A DNA stretch of 64,000 bases from Diprion similis (Eukaryota; Arthropoda; Insecta; Hymenoptera; Diprionidae). Shown in pieces: positions 40,301 through 52,900 of the stretch. Position numbers and translations under genes: made by a program. The stretch covers positions 27,464,601 to 27,528,600 of the forward strand of contig NC_060112.1 in the NCBI RefSeq assembly GCF_021155765.1, read 5' to 3'. Position 1 is the first letter of the stretch, and each line of letters begins with the position of its first letter. The notes beneath the pieces are model-generated. The model was not told the origin of the DNA, did not search any database, and saw only the letters and a list, made by a program, of their open reading frames with translations.

Positions 40301-43141
40301 ACACATGCAGAGATCATCGGCCACTTTTGTTGGTTGGAAAAGAAAGTTGTAGATCTTACGGTTTCTTTCAATTTCAAATCTAATCTAAAGAAATCTAATC
40401 CGAAGAGTAAAACTCAGAAACATTCTGTGACACAAGTTAAAAATCAACATTTTCAAAATGTGCCTCAGTAATTAACTTTAAGGATAATCATGTTTTAGAG
40501 TAATGTTCAGAACATTCATATGAAAATATTGACTTATCGGATTCAACATTGTACCCCTTGTTCCTTTGAAACAAATGAATATCTAATTTTCACTGAAGTT
40601 CATGAAAATATTTACTTAAACCTAAATCCAATACAATATCTTGTTCATAGTGCTCCGAACATCATCCAGTAACATGAATATCCGGAAGGAATCCCTCTGT
40701 CGCAGAAACCGTTATAAGGTTCTTTGTTTTTAACTTGTGCCACTAGATAACTTTTGCATTGCAGATTCCATTTCCAATCTTAGGATGACATTTTTTGTTT
40801 CGAACAGTGTTAACATGGGATGCAGAATTAATTGTAATAAATGGAGATTCACAAACTCTCAGTTTCAATGAAGGACCATTGTAAGAGTATAAAATTGAAT
40901 CTGGTTTCAAGCTTTCAACAAGTTACCGGATGACTCCCTGATAAAGATTCATCATAAAAAAGTTAGCCAGCAAGTAAGTCCTATTGTAGACAAAGTGATC
41001 ATTTGTAACGTGTACTAGTAAGTGAATGCATTCCTTAGACCTTGCCGGGGTTGAACGAGGCTCAAGCACGGATGATAGCTGCAACTAGCTAGTCAGATGA
41101 TACTGTCGATTAATATTGATTTTAAAGACATTTTCAACTGAAGTTATCCAACATTTTTAGATTGAGATTGGTTCAGTTTACACATCAAAATTCATCCTTG
41201 GAATCTGATTTAACACTTGAAACACTATTCATCTGAATTGAATACCAAGAGAGTGAAAAATAAAATATCAAAACTGCCGATAATAAAATTTGAAAAATAA
41301 TGTGGGCCAATAATACTGCTTGGATTACAATGGTGCACGGAATGATTGCTCTGTAAAATTAGTTAGCAGCAATTGTTGAATAACAAACTTATTACTATTG
41401 GCTCGATAGATCTAAAATAATGGAATATTCAAACACCATGATCTGTAGCGTGTCGTGCTCTTCAATTTTGCCACGACTGATGTTCAGAAGGTGGCGATGA
41501 CCAGAAGAAATTCCTTCGGATACCTGTTGTCTAATGGAACAACGGAACAACCAGGTTCGATGGTTGGAACGGTGGCACCAATCGAGAAATTAGGGTCCTA
41601 GCCACCAAAACGTTTTGACCATCAGGTAAGGTATGATTTTCATCCTATTATCCAAACTTGAAACTTTAAGTCTGTCAGAACAAACGAATTTTATCATTGA
41701 ATACATGTGAAAATATTGTAATATGCAAATATCATAGCATCAGAAATTTACTTACACGCTTCAACGCCTAACAACTTTAGTCTCGCTTCGATGATGTTTA
41801 TTTCCCACCTGAAAATATTAAAAGATATTATCATCAGACAAGAGCTTCTAATTGTTTTGAATACCACTAATCTTCAATAAATTGCGACAGACAAACGAAT
41901 TGCTACTTTTTGCACTCCTAAGCTTTGTGTTTCAAGATACACTATTTCTTTTATTCCTTGTTACTGATTTTATTTTAATATTTCATGTTCATTGGCACTG
42001 ATTACTGGCTTCCGGAGCACTGCACTGTAACAAATCTACTCTGGAGCAGCCTTCTACTGGGTTTCAACAATCCATTTATTTGTAATTTTATGTAAATAAA
42101 GAATCTGTTTGAAATAAACAATATTTTTACTTACCTGCCTCAGTTTGTCTAGACTCCCACTCGTTGATGACGTTCCACATTTAATTTCAGATTTCTTCTT
42201 TCAATAAATAACTGATCCTATTTCTGTAGCTTTTGATATTTGTTTCTCCATTGGCGCCTTTATTGTGTCGATTAAATATCTTCTAATATCAACTACGGTA
42301 TTGCTGAATGACACTTTTCTTAGAAAATTCACGATAAGTAGGAATAAATATCAACATAACCTCAATACGCTACTTTACGCGCGAGATATTCAGAGCCTTG
42401 TCACATTTCGTGTACGTTGGTCGCCTTGGTTAGCTGACGAAAATTACTCCGCGGGACAATTTCGCTGACCAATGAAATTGAATCATTTGGCGCATGCGCA
42501 GTTCCTGTTTAGTTTCTAGAGATGGTCCCGGTATATCTGTGGTCTGACAGATTCTCCACGTTTGTTAGCACCCGCCATCCTGTAACGCGAGCTGCCAGCC
42601 CAGGCGAGGCCCAAGTGGTGTCCACCACCGAGCAGCCCTGGGGTCTGACGCACGTCGGCGTGGCCCCGTCGTTCAGGAGGCACAGCCCCAGGGATGCCGC
42701 CCAGATCTCGAGCTGCTCTCTCCTGTTGTTCCTGCCCGTGGGGTCCCATGCTGCTGAGCGGGCATTGAAATCCCCGCCCACCAGCACCCCTCGATCACTA
42801 CTCGCCGAGCGCACGGCCTGCCCTAGTTCGTCGAGGGAGGCTGTAAACTTCTCTCTTGATACATTGGGGGAGATATACACCGAGATCACTGTCATCTCCC
42901 CATATGTGACCGACACGAATACTCGCCCTCTTCTGCTGGGCCGGCACCCCTGTCTGCACTCTCCTGCCCCCCAGCTTATCGCCGCCCGTCTGTCGGCGCT
43001 GCTAATCCAGCGCGGTGTATCCGGGGCCAGAGGTGGCTCTGAGATGAGGCAGATGTCCACTCCCGCCTCCGCCGCGAACTGCGCTAGCAGGTCACGGGCC
43101 CGCCAGCTGCGGTTAAGATTACCCTGAAGTATTCTGGGCAT
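37301..43141 (-). pseudogene. ORF2 of element 7, split by a transposon and frameshifted
   Basis: The start MPRILQGNLNRSW at 43141 and the endonuclease up to SDHRY are at 42532-43141. After the inserted transposon the frame continues from 39840 to about 39210 and, after a frameshift, from there to the stop at 37301. If the insert and one TA are ignored, the two sides of the insertion are in phase. The frameshift lies in a run of C on the + strand at about 39205-39222. The 3' part keeps APGWDG, GVPQGSVLGPLLWN, YADD and a CKHC knuckle. The start overlaps the ORF1 end by 23 nt. Confidence 0.9.
39841..42531. mobile_element. Non-autonomous Tc1/mariner-like DNA transposon, 2691 bp, in ORF2 of element 7
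   Basis: Terminal inverted repeats of 42 bp (39841-39882 and 42490-42531) begin CCGGGACC and end in the palindrome GCGCATGCGC. They differ by about one base. The flanking TA (39839-39840 and 42532-42533) is duplicated. Both ends and much of the interior match the 5.6 kb element at 47411-53043 in inverted orientation, but the transposase region of that element is missing, so this looks like an internally deleted copy. The interior is AT-rich with only short open frames (up to 81 codons), none convincing. Confidence 0.9.
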
Positions 43142-45524
43142 TATCGCTCGTACCTGCCGCGGGCGTCCGATCCCGTTCCCTCGCTGCCGGGCATCGCCCG
43201 GACGCTATCCTGTGTGCGCTGTCCCTGCCTCCCTCGGCGCAGATCACGCACCTCGGGGGCGCCGTACAGGCTCGAGCCTGGTGGCCCTCGATACCGCACC
43301 TAAAACATGCCCTGCTGCGTGGCGCCGCTGCCCGGCACGATGCCCCGATGTGGCTGAAGCCCCAGCACCGGAAGCACTGCGTTGGGTGGACCTCAAGCAG
43401 TTCTACCCTTGCTCTTGCCCATCCAACGCGAATCCTTCCTCCGCGGGTCACCGGAGTGGCCGCCTCAACTGGGCACTGTACCCACGCACTAAGAAGGCCG
43501 TTCGCCATCTGGCGGAGTGGCCCAACCTTGACCTCTTGTGGTCTACACCCCTCTTCGCTGGCTACGGCCTGTTGGACCTCTTCCACTGTGGCCGAGTCGT
43601 CCAGGTCTTTGACCCGCAATTCGGCCTTACGGGTGGGCCTGGTGACACGTACCTTGTCGCCAAATTCCTCTCGGACCGCCTTATCCAGCTGTGCTGCTAG
43701 TTCGTCGGCCCTTTGAGCCTTGGCCGGACCGGAAATCTCCAGCAGGACCCCTCCGTTCGCAGCTCTCCGAACTTTTGTGTACGGGATGTCCACTTGGTCG
43801 CGCTCTAGCCTTTGCCGGGCCTTCCTCAGGATGTCCCCGTACGGGATTTCCCCTGTCAACCCGGTTATGGCGACTGCCGCCGTTCTGGGCGCCTTAGGTC
43901 CCCCTGTACTGGCGTCACCGTTCCTCGGTGGCACCCCGGTTTTCCCACTTGCACCCTGTTTGGGGTTCCCGACGTCAGCCGTGGCTCTCTCTCCTCCAGT
44001 GGCCGTTCTGCTGGTCTCCTTCTTGCTCCTGCGGCGCTCCTTCTCAGGATCTCCGGCTGCGTGGGCTGCCGTTCCACTGACGCTGGGGGTCGCCGCGTCC
44101 TGGGTACTACTGTACTCCCGTGCATAACGCCCTCCGTTGGAGGCTGGTGCTCGGTCCGCCCCGAGCACCGCCCTAGCCTCACCCCCCTCCGCAAGGGGTT
44201 CGGGTTCGGCCCGAAGCTGTTGGGGGTTCTTCCCCATACTCCCGCCTTCCAGGCGCTGTAGCCGCGCGGACACCTTCTCGAGTCCTACCCATACCTCCCG
44301 GATCGCGGAGAGCTGTCTTTCGATGGCCTCCTCCCTGGCCCTTGCGCTCACTGGCAGGAGCTCGAGCTCCGCCGCGGTTAGGCGGGGTTCCGATGCCGAC
44401 GTGCCGCCGGTGGCCGGCGTCGGGGGCTCGGTTTCCAGCCCGGATCCCTCCGTTGTCACCCTCAGGTTGAGGGGAGGGAAGGCACGCCCTCGGGATTCCG
44501 GCCCCGTATGCACGACTGCTCTCTCAGCTACCGTTCCTCTAGTGACACTCGCAAAGGTCGTCACGTTCCGATCCACGGCCTGCCCTCTAGCCCTTTCGAG
44601 CTCCCTTCTAACCTCCGCCAGCTCCCGCCTGGCCTCGTCCCTTTCCCTGTGCGCCACTTGTAGCTGCGCAGCCTGCTCCATCATGCGCGCTCGCATATCA
44701 TCCGGGTCCCCAGATGCCTCCGCCTTGGCTGTGAGCGTCAGCAGGGCATCTTTCGCCCAAGCGACTCTCTTTTTGATGCCGCCGCTCAGCCGCCCTTGAA
44801 GAGATTTGCAGCGCATCCTTATGCCCTCAATCTCATCCAACCAGTCCCTGATCTGCGCACCCAGGTCTGCTGCCGTTTTCATTCGGTGCTCAGCGAGGCC
44901 GATCCCATCTGGGGACTCCTCCCCGCTAAGCGTGGCCGTCCTCTGCGTAATTGGCCCTGTAGGTCGCGGCGCCGGTGCTAACGTCAAGGGGCTCAAGGCC
45001 CCCCTTCCCCTAGTGACCGGCCCTTGCCAGCTGCCCTCAGACCCCGCATCGATCGCCCCCGAGTCCTCTCTCAGAAGCGCGCTGCCATGGGATGTGGCTT
45101 TGCGCCGCTTTTTCCCCTTAGGACAAAGTCCGTGCGACTCCCGCACTTCTGCCTCCTCTCCTGATCCCTTGGCGTCCGGAGCCTCGTCGTCTGTACTGGA
45201 CGCCACGTCCGCAGGGTGACCTAGCCCACGGTGTCCTACCCCTGTCTTAGCACCGCCTCTGACGGGCTTGAAAAGCTCTTTGTCAGAGGGTCGCCTTACC
45301 TCCGGGGGAGTTAACTCTTCACCCTTCCGCTTGCCCCTTTGAGGCAGAGGTGTCGCCTCGGACGCCGTGAACAGCGCTTCGTCCCTCCCACCCATGTCGG
45401 CGCCACCATCAGTAACGATCCAGGCACTCCCATCGGTTCCTTCCTCCGCCGGTCCCTCCGTGCCGCCAGCCTTCGTACTGCTCCCTGCTCCTACTCTAGA
45501 TTTGGGTTTGAAAAGATCCATCAT
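43119..45524 (-). CDS. ORF1 of element 7: gag-like protein, family B
   Basis: The protein is about 801 aa from the ATG at 45524 (MMDLFKPK); the second ATG three bases later is equally likely. Its plan matches the element 3 ORF1: a low-complexity charged N-terminal half, a heptad-like Glu/Arg-rich coiled coil (LQVAHRERDEARRELAEVRR) and three C-terminal CCHC knuckles, the first CFRCWGFSHIGASC. The frame is open further upstream to 45620, but that part is 5'UTR hairpin sequence. It is intact although the partner ORF2 is destroyed. Confidence 0.9.
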   Translation of the reverse strand: MMDLFKPKSRVGAGSSTKAGGTEGPAEEGTDGSAWIVTDGGADMGGRDEALFTASEATPLPQRGKRKGEELTPPEVRRPSDKELFKPVRGGAKTGVGHRGLGHPADVASSTDDEAPDAKGSGEEAEVRESHGLCPKGKKRRKATSHGSALLREDSGAIDAGSEGSWQGPVTRGRGALSPLTLAPAPRPTGPITQRTATLSGEESPDGIGLAEHRMKTAADLGAQIRDWLDEIEGIRMRCKSLQGRLSGGIKKRVAWAKDALLTLTAKAEASGDPDDMRARMMEQAAQLQVAHRERDEARRELAEVRRELERARGQAVDRNVTTFASVTRGTVAERAVVHTGPESRGRAFPPLNLRVTTEGSGLETEPPTPATGGTSASEPRLTAAELELLPVSARAREEAIERQLSAIREVWVGLEKVSARLQRLEGGSMGKNPQQLRAEPEPLAEGGEARAVLGADRAPASNGGRYAREYSSTQDAATPSVSGTAAHAAGDPEKERRRSKKETSRTATGGERATADVGNPKQGASGKTGVPPRNGDASTGGPKAPRTAAVAITGLTGEIPYGDILRKARQRLERDQVDIPYTKVRRAANGGVLLEISGPAKAQRADELAAQLDKAVREEFGDKVRVTRPTRKAELRVKDLDDSATVEEVQQAVASEEGCRPQEVKVGPLRQMANGLLSAWVQCPVEAATPVTRGGRIRVGWARARVELLEVHPTQCFRCWGFSHIGASCRAAAPRSRACFRCGIEGHQARACTAPPRCVICAEGGRDSAHRIASGRCPAARERDRTPAAGTSDNAQNTSG

Positions 45525-46262
45525 GCAAAAAAAAATATAGTTTACGACGGTTACGGCATCATGCCAGCCACACCGCGGTGTGGGATCTATCCCCGCCGGA
45601 AAGACTCCTACCCCTCGCACGGAAGCCGCTAATCGGTTTGTCGAGTGGTCTCCCTATCCGTGCGAACCCCCCAGTCCCTAATCTTTATAACGTCGCCCAG
45701 CCGACGGGTTCCCCTGCTAATCCGAGGCAGAGTAGACCGCCGGCCAGGTAAGACGGTGCCGGATTTATCCTACTGGACGTCGGATATGAGGAAATATTGA
45801 CCAGGTAATCCTCCATACATGCGCCCGGGACCATAAGTTCAACCCCCAGATTGGCTCCAGACAGCCGCGAGGAGCGGTTCTCCCACTTTGGACATGTGGT
45901 TTCCTGGGACCTTTGCCAGGAGAACAAGTCTCCTGGACTTGCGTTTACCCGTAGTCCGCCACAGCGGTCCGTTGAAAGGTACTAACGTCACTCGCAGCCC
46001 CGGTCGGTCGGCAACTACTCCTCCCTTGATTAGTCTCTGGAGAATATCCCTCAGGGCCCCGACCACATCTCATTCACTCAATCATTCATTCACACACCCA
46101 CCATTCATACACAGCTGTCGTTAGTCACCCTCCGCTCCACCCAGGGTCTTACCGGCTTGGTTGAACCTACCGGGACTTGCAGTCCCGCCGGCATCGCCCC
46201 TAGGGCTCAACACGGAGAGCCTCGAGCCCCCGCACCACGACAAGGTGACAGCCACGTGGGGG
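45525..46262 (-). promoter_or_regulatory. 5'UTR of element 7, with paired hairpins
   Basis: The leader is 738 nt. Hairpin GGCATCATGCC is at 45555-45565, and CCACACCGCGGTGTGG at 45568-45583 is a perfect palindrome. The 5' end carries the same CCCCCAC/GTGGGGG hairpin as element 3. Confidence 0.7.
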
Positions 46263-46316
46263 AACCTGACCTAACCTAACCTAACCTAACCTAACCTAAC
46301 CTAACCTAACCTAACC
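46263..46316. repeat. Telomeric repeat tract 8, first unit variant
   Basis: About eleven units. The one nearest the 5' end of element 7 reads CCTGA instead of CCTAA. Confidence 0.96.
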
Positions 46317-47869
46317 TTTTTTTTTTTTTTTTTTTTTTTTGTTTTGGCGGCGACGAGGAAATCTTCAAAAGACATCCGGATGTTCTGGTTGTCCTCGGAT
46401 AGTGCCGGATTTTTACCGGCTAAAACCCCTCCGCCGCCGCCCTCGCCCAGGGCGAAGTGGAACCGCTTTCGCATTACTTCGCTTCACCCCTATGGCCGGC
46501 CAGTTCTTCGTGGCCTCTCTCCGCCTCCCTCAGCGTGGCGTGAGCCATCTTAACCCGACAGTCACGCCTCAGTCAGCCCTTCCTTTGTTACGTACGTCAC
46601 TCAGCGTGGGCAGAGTTTTTTGCGCATAGCGTTACGTCTCTCCTGCCCCACCTACACTTTTAGTCCATCACCACACATGCCTTATTTCTAGTTACACTTA
46701 ACTATACTATTACCTACACCTGTCCACCATTGCCCTTAGTCATGCAACACTACCTTATCACTACTTTGGGGGGTTTTCGATGCGCATAGCGTCCAGATCA
46801 CCCCTTCCATCCCTCGTCAGTCCTTCTTAGATGAGCCTTGGGCTCTGCACAGCATTCTGCTAGCCGTCCTCACGTCCGGCTTTGTCACCTCGCTGTTGCC
46901 ATGCAGAACACACATGCCCTCCCAGCAGCCTGCACCCTCGCCACGCAGGCGCGCCAGTTTACCGTTTGCACAGGTCACCCCTTCGGCGACCGTGGTTCTG
47001 TGCTGTGGGAACACCCTCGCGTGCTCGTCCGGACTGTCGCACTCGCACGGTGCGGTAAACACTACTCCGTCAAGCACAACTAGGTCGTTGCCCGGGGGGT
47101 GCATTTTCAGCGGACTGGTGGAGTTTACAAGACGTTGCTGCCCTCCACGCCGCCGCCTCAGGTACAGTACGGCTTTGTTGTTACCCAGGTAGTTGACGTC
47201 GCCGTACGTCATGCGAACTGTCACGCCCTTCGTGGCAGGACGGGCTGCCGCGACACCCGTGGGGGGTGACATCGCCCGGAGAGCTTCGGCATGTTTTTGG
47301 GACAGCCGCAGTATTTTTTCAAACTCCCGGGAAATGTCCCCCCTCACCGGCTCGCCAGTTCCGACGTCGCGGAGGTAGCCCGCCCTTACAAAGCAGATGT
47401 CATGCTTATACCGAGACCATCTCTAGAAACTAAACAGCAACTGCGCATGCGCCAAATAATTCAATCTCATTGGTCAGCGAAATTGCCCCGCGGCGTAATT
47501 TTCGTCAGCAAACCAAGGGGACCAACATACAAAAAATATGACAAGGCTGTGAATCTCTCGCGCCTAAAGTAGCGGATTGAGGTTATGTTAATATTTATTC
47601 CTATTTCGCGAGAATTGTCTAAGAATAGTGTCATTCAACAATACCGTCGTCGATATTCGAAGATATTCAATCGACATAATAAAGGCTCGAATGGAGAAAC
47701 AAATATCAAAAGCTGCAGAAATTGGGTTAGTTATTTATTGAAGAAATCTGAAATAAAATGTGAAACGTCATCAACGAGTGGGAGTCTAGACAAACTGAGG
47801 CAGGTAAGTGAAAATATTGTTTATCTCAAAAAGATTCTTTATTCACATAAAATTAATAATAAGTACATT

Positions 47870-48760
47870 GTTGAAACCCAGTAGAAGGTAGCTCCGGAGT
47901 AGATTTCTTACAGTGCAGTACTCCAGAAACCAGTTATCAGTGCCGATGAACATGAAATGAGTAATTAAATCAGTAACAAGGAATAAAAATTAATTATTGA
48001 TTGTAAACACAAAGTTTAGGAGCACAAAAAGTTAGCGATCACAGCAAACGTACTTGACAAATGTCCTAATACCCTCAAAAACCCTCAAAGACTCCGTTGA
48101 ATAGTTGACAAAGTTTATGCAAGTCCATTGTACAACAGTCGATGTTCCGTTAACAAAGAAGAGTTCACCAGACATCCAAGTACGAAAAGATAAAAAGGAC
48201 AACAGTTAATTTCACAGTGTAACTCATGTTACTAAAGAAAAATTAGGAAACAACGCAATAACGTACAGGACAATCATCCCATAGCTCAAGGAGACCAATC
48301 TTCACTTCCGTGATAAAAATAAATGGATCGTTGAATCTCAGTAGAAGGTGCCTCCGGAGTAGATTTGTTACAGTGCAGTGGTCCCGAAGCCAGTAATCCG
48401 TACCGATAAACATGAAATAAATAAATAAAATCAGTAACGAGAAATAAAAAAAAATTGGGTATCTTGAACACAAAGCTTAGGAGTACAAAAAGTAGCAAGT
48501 CACAGTAGACGTACCTGATGCAATACCCTAAAAAAATCCTCGCTGACTCCGTTGAATAGTTGACAAAGTTTACGCAACTCCAATGTACCACAGTCGATGT
48601 TCAGTTAACAAAGAAGGGTTGACCAGACATCCAAAAACAGAAAAAGAACAGCAGTCAATTTTACAGTCTAACTCGTATTATTGAAGGAAAAAGTAAACAA
48701 AACGATAACTTACCGGACAATCGTCCTACAACTCAAGGAGACCAATCTCAACTTCCCTAC
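47870..48760. repeat. Tandem duplication of about 460 bp inside the DNA transposon
   Basis: Copy A starts GTTGAAACCCAGTAGAAGG near 47870 and copy B starts GTTGAATCTCAGTAGAAGG near 48330. Landmarks such as CTCAAGGAGACCAATC recur in order with small indels. The smaller transposon at 39841-42531 has a single copy of this sequence. Confidence 0.75.
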
Positions 48761-48763
48761 TGA

Positions 48764-49983
48764 TCACCCATGATCATCTGGCCACTGGTTCCCTTTCAAT
48801 AAATGCTCAAAATGCCCTCCAGCAGCTGCAGCGCAGTAACCGAGCCGATCGTAAAATGCATTTGTTGTGTTCGATATAACATCTGGCGACAGGTTCTGCA
48901 GAATGTCCAAAATTCTGGCTTGCAGTGCTGCAAGGCCTTCAATTCTACCTTGTGCATAGAGAACATTTTTCAAATGGCCCCACAAGCCATAGTCCAGAGG
49001 GGCGAGATCAGGGGAACGAGCTGGCCATTCCACCTCCGGGCTTCCTCTACCGATCCAACGTCCAGGGAACTCTTGGTCGAGGTAATCCCGGACGGCTCGT
49101 GTAAAGTGAGCCGGGGCTCCATCCTGCTGAAACCAAACAGGTTCGCCCTAAAATACAGAAAAAGACACGTTACTTTTAGTAAGCATAACAAGTATTTATT
49201 TCAAAATCACAGGGAGTCTGCTAATAAAAAGGCCCCCCTCACACGATAAGGTACACTCACGATTTCTTCAATCAGCCTAAGAGCTGGTACGATGTGGTCC
49301 CTAAGTAACCGAAGATACTTTTCACCGTTGAGGTTCCCATCGATGAAAAATGGCCCGATCAGCCGATTACCAATGGCGCCGAGCCAGACGTTGAGCTTCA
49401 ACGGGTACTGCGTGCCGGCCTGAATGAACAGACGAGGGTTGCTTCGGCACCAGGCTCTGGTGTTCTGCCTGTTGGGTTTTCCGAGAAGTATCACCGTACT
49501 TTCATCGGAGAAACAAATGCGACTCAACAAGCCCTCATCTGCATTCAGACGTTCCATCATCTCTTGGCTGAAGCGAAGACGATTATCGCCATCACCAACC
49601 AAGAGTTCGTGATGTACTTGAAACTTGTACGATTTGTACTTAGCTTCACGCAGCACTCTTCTGACCGACGCCTTGGAAATCTCAAGCTCCTGTGCAACAT
49701 GGCTGGTTGGCTTGAAGGGATCCTCTTCGATGGTCAAGCAGATGTCCAGCTTGGTATCCCAACTTAGTTGCCGGTTTGGCTGGACCACTTTCTTCGTCCT
49801 CTCGTCGACACTCCCAGTTTGCTCAAACTTCAGGACCATGTTCCTGATTGTCGCGATGGACGGTATCGGTCGATCCGGGTGGGCAGCCGCGAAATGATCT
49901 CTATTTTCCCGGTACGTCAGTCCTTGATGGTGATGCTTCACCAGCTCCACTTTTTCTTGAACAGAAAACTTGTAATTAGGCAT
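48764..49983 (-). CDS. DDD transposase of the DNA transposon, two exons
   Basis: Exon 1 is 49983-49261 and exon 2 is 49147-48764, with a 113-bp intron. The donor is GTGAGT right after codon ATC, and the acceptor TATTTTAG precedes GGC, so the phase is kept and the protein is 368 aa. The N-terminus is a helix-turn-helix of the DUF4817 type (NYKFSVQEKVELVKHH). The catalytic core has CFSDEST, WFQQDGAPAH and SPDLAPLDYGLWG, with about 37 residues between the second and third Asp. This places it in the IS630-Tc1-mariner group, in agreement with the TA duplication. The frame upstream opens with a TTG, so the ATG at 49983 is used. No internal stop is seen. Confidence 0.85.
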
Positions 49984-52900
49984 TTTCAACCTGTAAAAAA
50001 CTTCACAAAAGGATTACGATACTTATCAAACACGAGGTTCACCACGTGCAATCTTTTTGCAAAGTGGCCAGTTTACGCGCGCGGGAGAGTTTATATTCGC
50101 GGGTGGAGAAGTTGGGAAACTTTACAGATAGATGATTTGATTGGCTGATATCGGTCGCGACGTTGGTCTCATCCAATCAGATTGTGGTAGCTGCGTGATT
50201 TTCGCGCCCTCGCGGGTGTTTTTCAGTATGCACAGAATTATGATACGTACTATTGTCTGGCTAAATACCACGTGGTGATCTGTTTCTGACTTTCAGTTTA
50301 AGAAATCGATATCCTTCCTTATCATTACGTGGGAAAACATGGAAATGGTTCCGCGATGAGAACGGCGACGTTTAATTACCGCGTGTTCAGCGGTTCGGAT
50401 AAACAAATTTTGATAACCTCGCGAGCATGATGTGACATTCGCGATTCGATGAATTTTGTTGATTTCGGGAAAATATGGACTATAAGAAAAATTAACAATT
50501 CAAAGTCAATAAATGGAACTTACAAACGCATCACCTGAAACGATATCCAACGATCGGTAACTCGTGATTGTAATTTTCGAACGTGGAGTCAGTTGATGTC
50601 ACATGGCAATGAGTTACAATAACGTTCATTTTTCATGCAATTTTTTACAAATCAGTTGTGTCCAAAAATATTAGAAGCTCCTAACTGATCATGATACCTT
50701 CTAATATTTTCAGATAGGAAACAATCCATCATCGAAGTGGGACTAAAGTTGTCAGGCATCGAAGCGTGTAAGTAAATTTCTGATTCTGTGATCTTTGCAT
50801 ATGACAATATTTTCACGTGTATTTAATGATAAAATTCGTCTTTTTTGGTAGGCTCAAAGTTTCAAGTGTGGTTAATGGGAGGAAAATCATACCTTACCTA
50901 ATGGTCCAAACGTTGATGGCAAGGACCCTGATTTCTCGATTGGTGCCACCATTCCAACCATCGACCCTGATTGTTCCGTTGTTTCATCAGGCAACAGATA
51001 CCCAAGGGAATTTCTTCAGGTCGTCGCCACCTTCTGAACATCAGTTGAGACAAAACTAAAGAGCACGACACGCCACAGATCATGATTTCTAAATATTCGA
51101 TCATTTTAGATTGATCGAGCCAATAGTAATAAGTTTGTTTTTCAACAGTTGCTACTAATTAATTTTGCCGAGGAATCATTCCGTGCACCATTGTAATCCA
51201 AGCGGTATTATTAGCTCGCATTTCTTTTCAAATTTTATTCTTTTTAGTTTTGATATTTTATTTCTTACTCTCTTGGTATTCAATTCAGATGAATAGTGTT
51301 TCAAGTCTTGAATCAGATTCTACGAATGAGTTTTGATAGGTAAATTGAACCAATCTCAATCTAACAATGTTGGATAACTTCAGTAGAAAATATCTTTGAA
51401 GCCAATATTAATTGACGGTATCATCTGACTAGCTAGTTGCAGCTATCATCCATGCTTCAGTCTCGTTCAACTCCAGCAACGTCTACAGAATGCATTCACT
51501 TACTAGTACACGTTACAAATGATCACTTGGTCTACAGTAGGATTTACTTGCTGGCTAACTTTTTTATTATGAATCTCTATCAGGGAGTTATCCGGTAACT
51601 TCTCGATAGCTTGAAACCAGATTCAATTTTACACTCTTACCATGGTCCTTCACTTAGACTGAAAGTTTGTGAATCTACATTTATTACAATTACTTCTGCA
51701 TCCCATATTAACACTGTCCGAAACAAAAAAATCTCATCCTGAGATTGGAAATGGAACTCGCAACGCAAAAGTTATCTAGTGGCACAAGTTGAAAACAAGG
51801 AATTTTATAACGGTTTCAGCGACATAGGAATTCCTTCCGCATATTCATGTTACCGGATGATGTTCCGAGCACTATGAAGAAGATACTTTATTGGATTTAG
51901 GTTTGAGTCTATTGTTCTTAAATAACAGCAAGTAGGAGATTATTTGAGAAAATGTTTTCATGAACTTCGTTCAAAATTAGGTATTCATTTGTTTCAAAGG
52001 AACAAGGGCTAGAATCTTGAATTTGATAAGTTAATATCTTCATATTATTGATCTGAACATTTCTTTAAAACATGGTTATCCTGAAAGGTAATTGTGATAC
52101 TGAGGTACATTTTGAAAATGTCTATTTTCAAATTGGGTCACAGAATGTTCCTCAGTTTTACTCTTCGGAATAGATTTTCTTTGTTTCGAACTGCACCAAC
52201 ATGAAATTCAGAAATTATTCCAGTAAATGAAATATTTTGATTTTAGTATTAGGTTCCTTTCATTTATTTAATCGAACATTGCTGAAAATTCACAAAATGA
52301 ACTCGAATAATTATTGGGTAATTTTCTGTAGTCGTAACAACAATTTTGTTGAACTAAATTCTAGAAAAAGAGATTCACAGTTGTGTTATTAACGGTAAGA
52401 TATTCCAATTTCTTGAACAATCAAGAATCATCAAATCTAATGTTACCTTCTGAAATTACCAGAGAGTGACAAAGTTGATTAAAAGATATGTTGCACGCGA
52501 TATGAAATTAAAAGAAACTGTAAGACCCACAACTTCTTCCAACAACCAACAAAAGAAGTGATAATGTTTGCATGTGTCATGAATTGAATAGGGGGAGCAG
52601 ATATCAGCGAATAGCAGAGATGCAATTATTCTTACTGCATTGTCTGTTGATAGAAAAAAATGTCATTTTTATTCTTAATGTATGAAGTAATGAAAATGAT
52701 TGAATAAATTGTCCCTACTTACCTGCTTTGTTTCTTCCAAGCACCAAACATTTAAACAGATTTCTTGTTTCACTCGATTAAGACGAATTGTAAAAGAGCA
52801 TTAGCATTAAATTCCGACCGTTCTTTCAAGAATCAACTTTCTGGCGCAATGACAAATACTTCCCAAGCCTTTGCGAGTCACTACCTCGATTATTTGACAC

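Larger units (their letters stand above)
36590..46262 (-). mobile_element. Element 7: telomeric non-LTR retrotransposon, family B, broken by a DNA transposon
   Basis: The 5'UTR, ORF1, ORF2, 3'UTR and a 23-nt poly(A) are all present, so it was full length before a 2691-bp insertion (39841-42531) split ORF2. A second lesion is a frameshift in a G run of ORF2. Without the insertion it would be about 7.0 kb, the size of element 3. It is diverged from element 3 across its length, so it is an older or separate lineage of family B. Confidence 0.93.

Noticed and set aside
50817..51104. Small frames at 50817-51059 (+) and 50898-51104 (-)
   Set aside because: The homologous stretch of the smaller transposon does not keep either frame open over its length; only the splice-like signals are shared.
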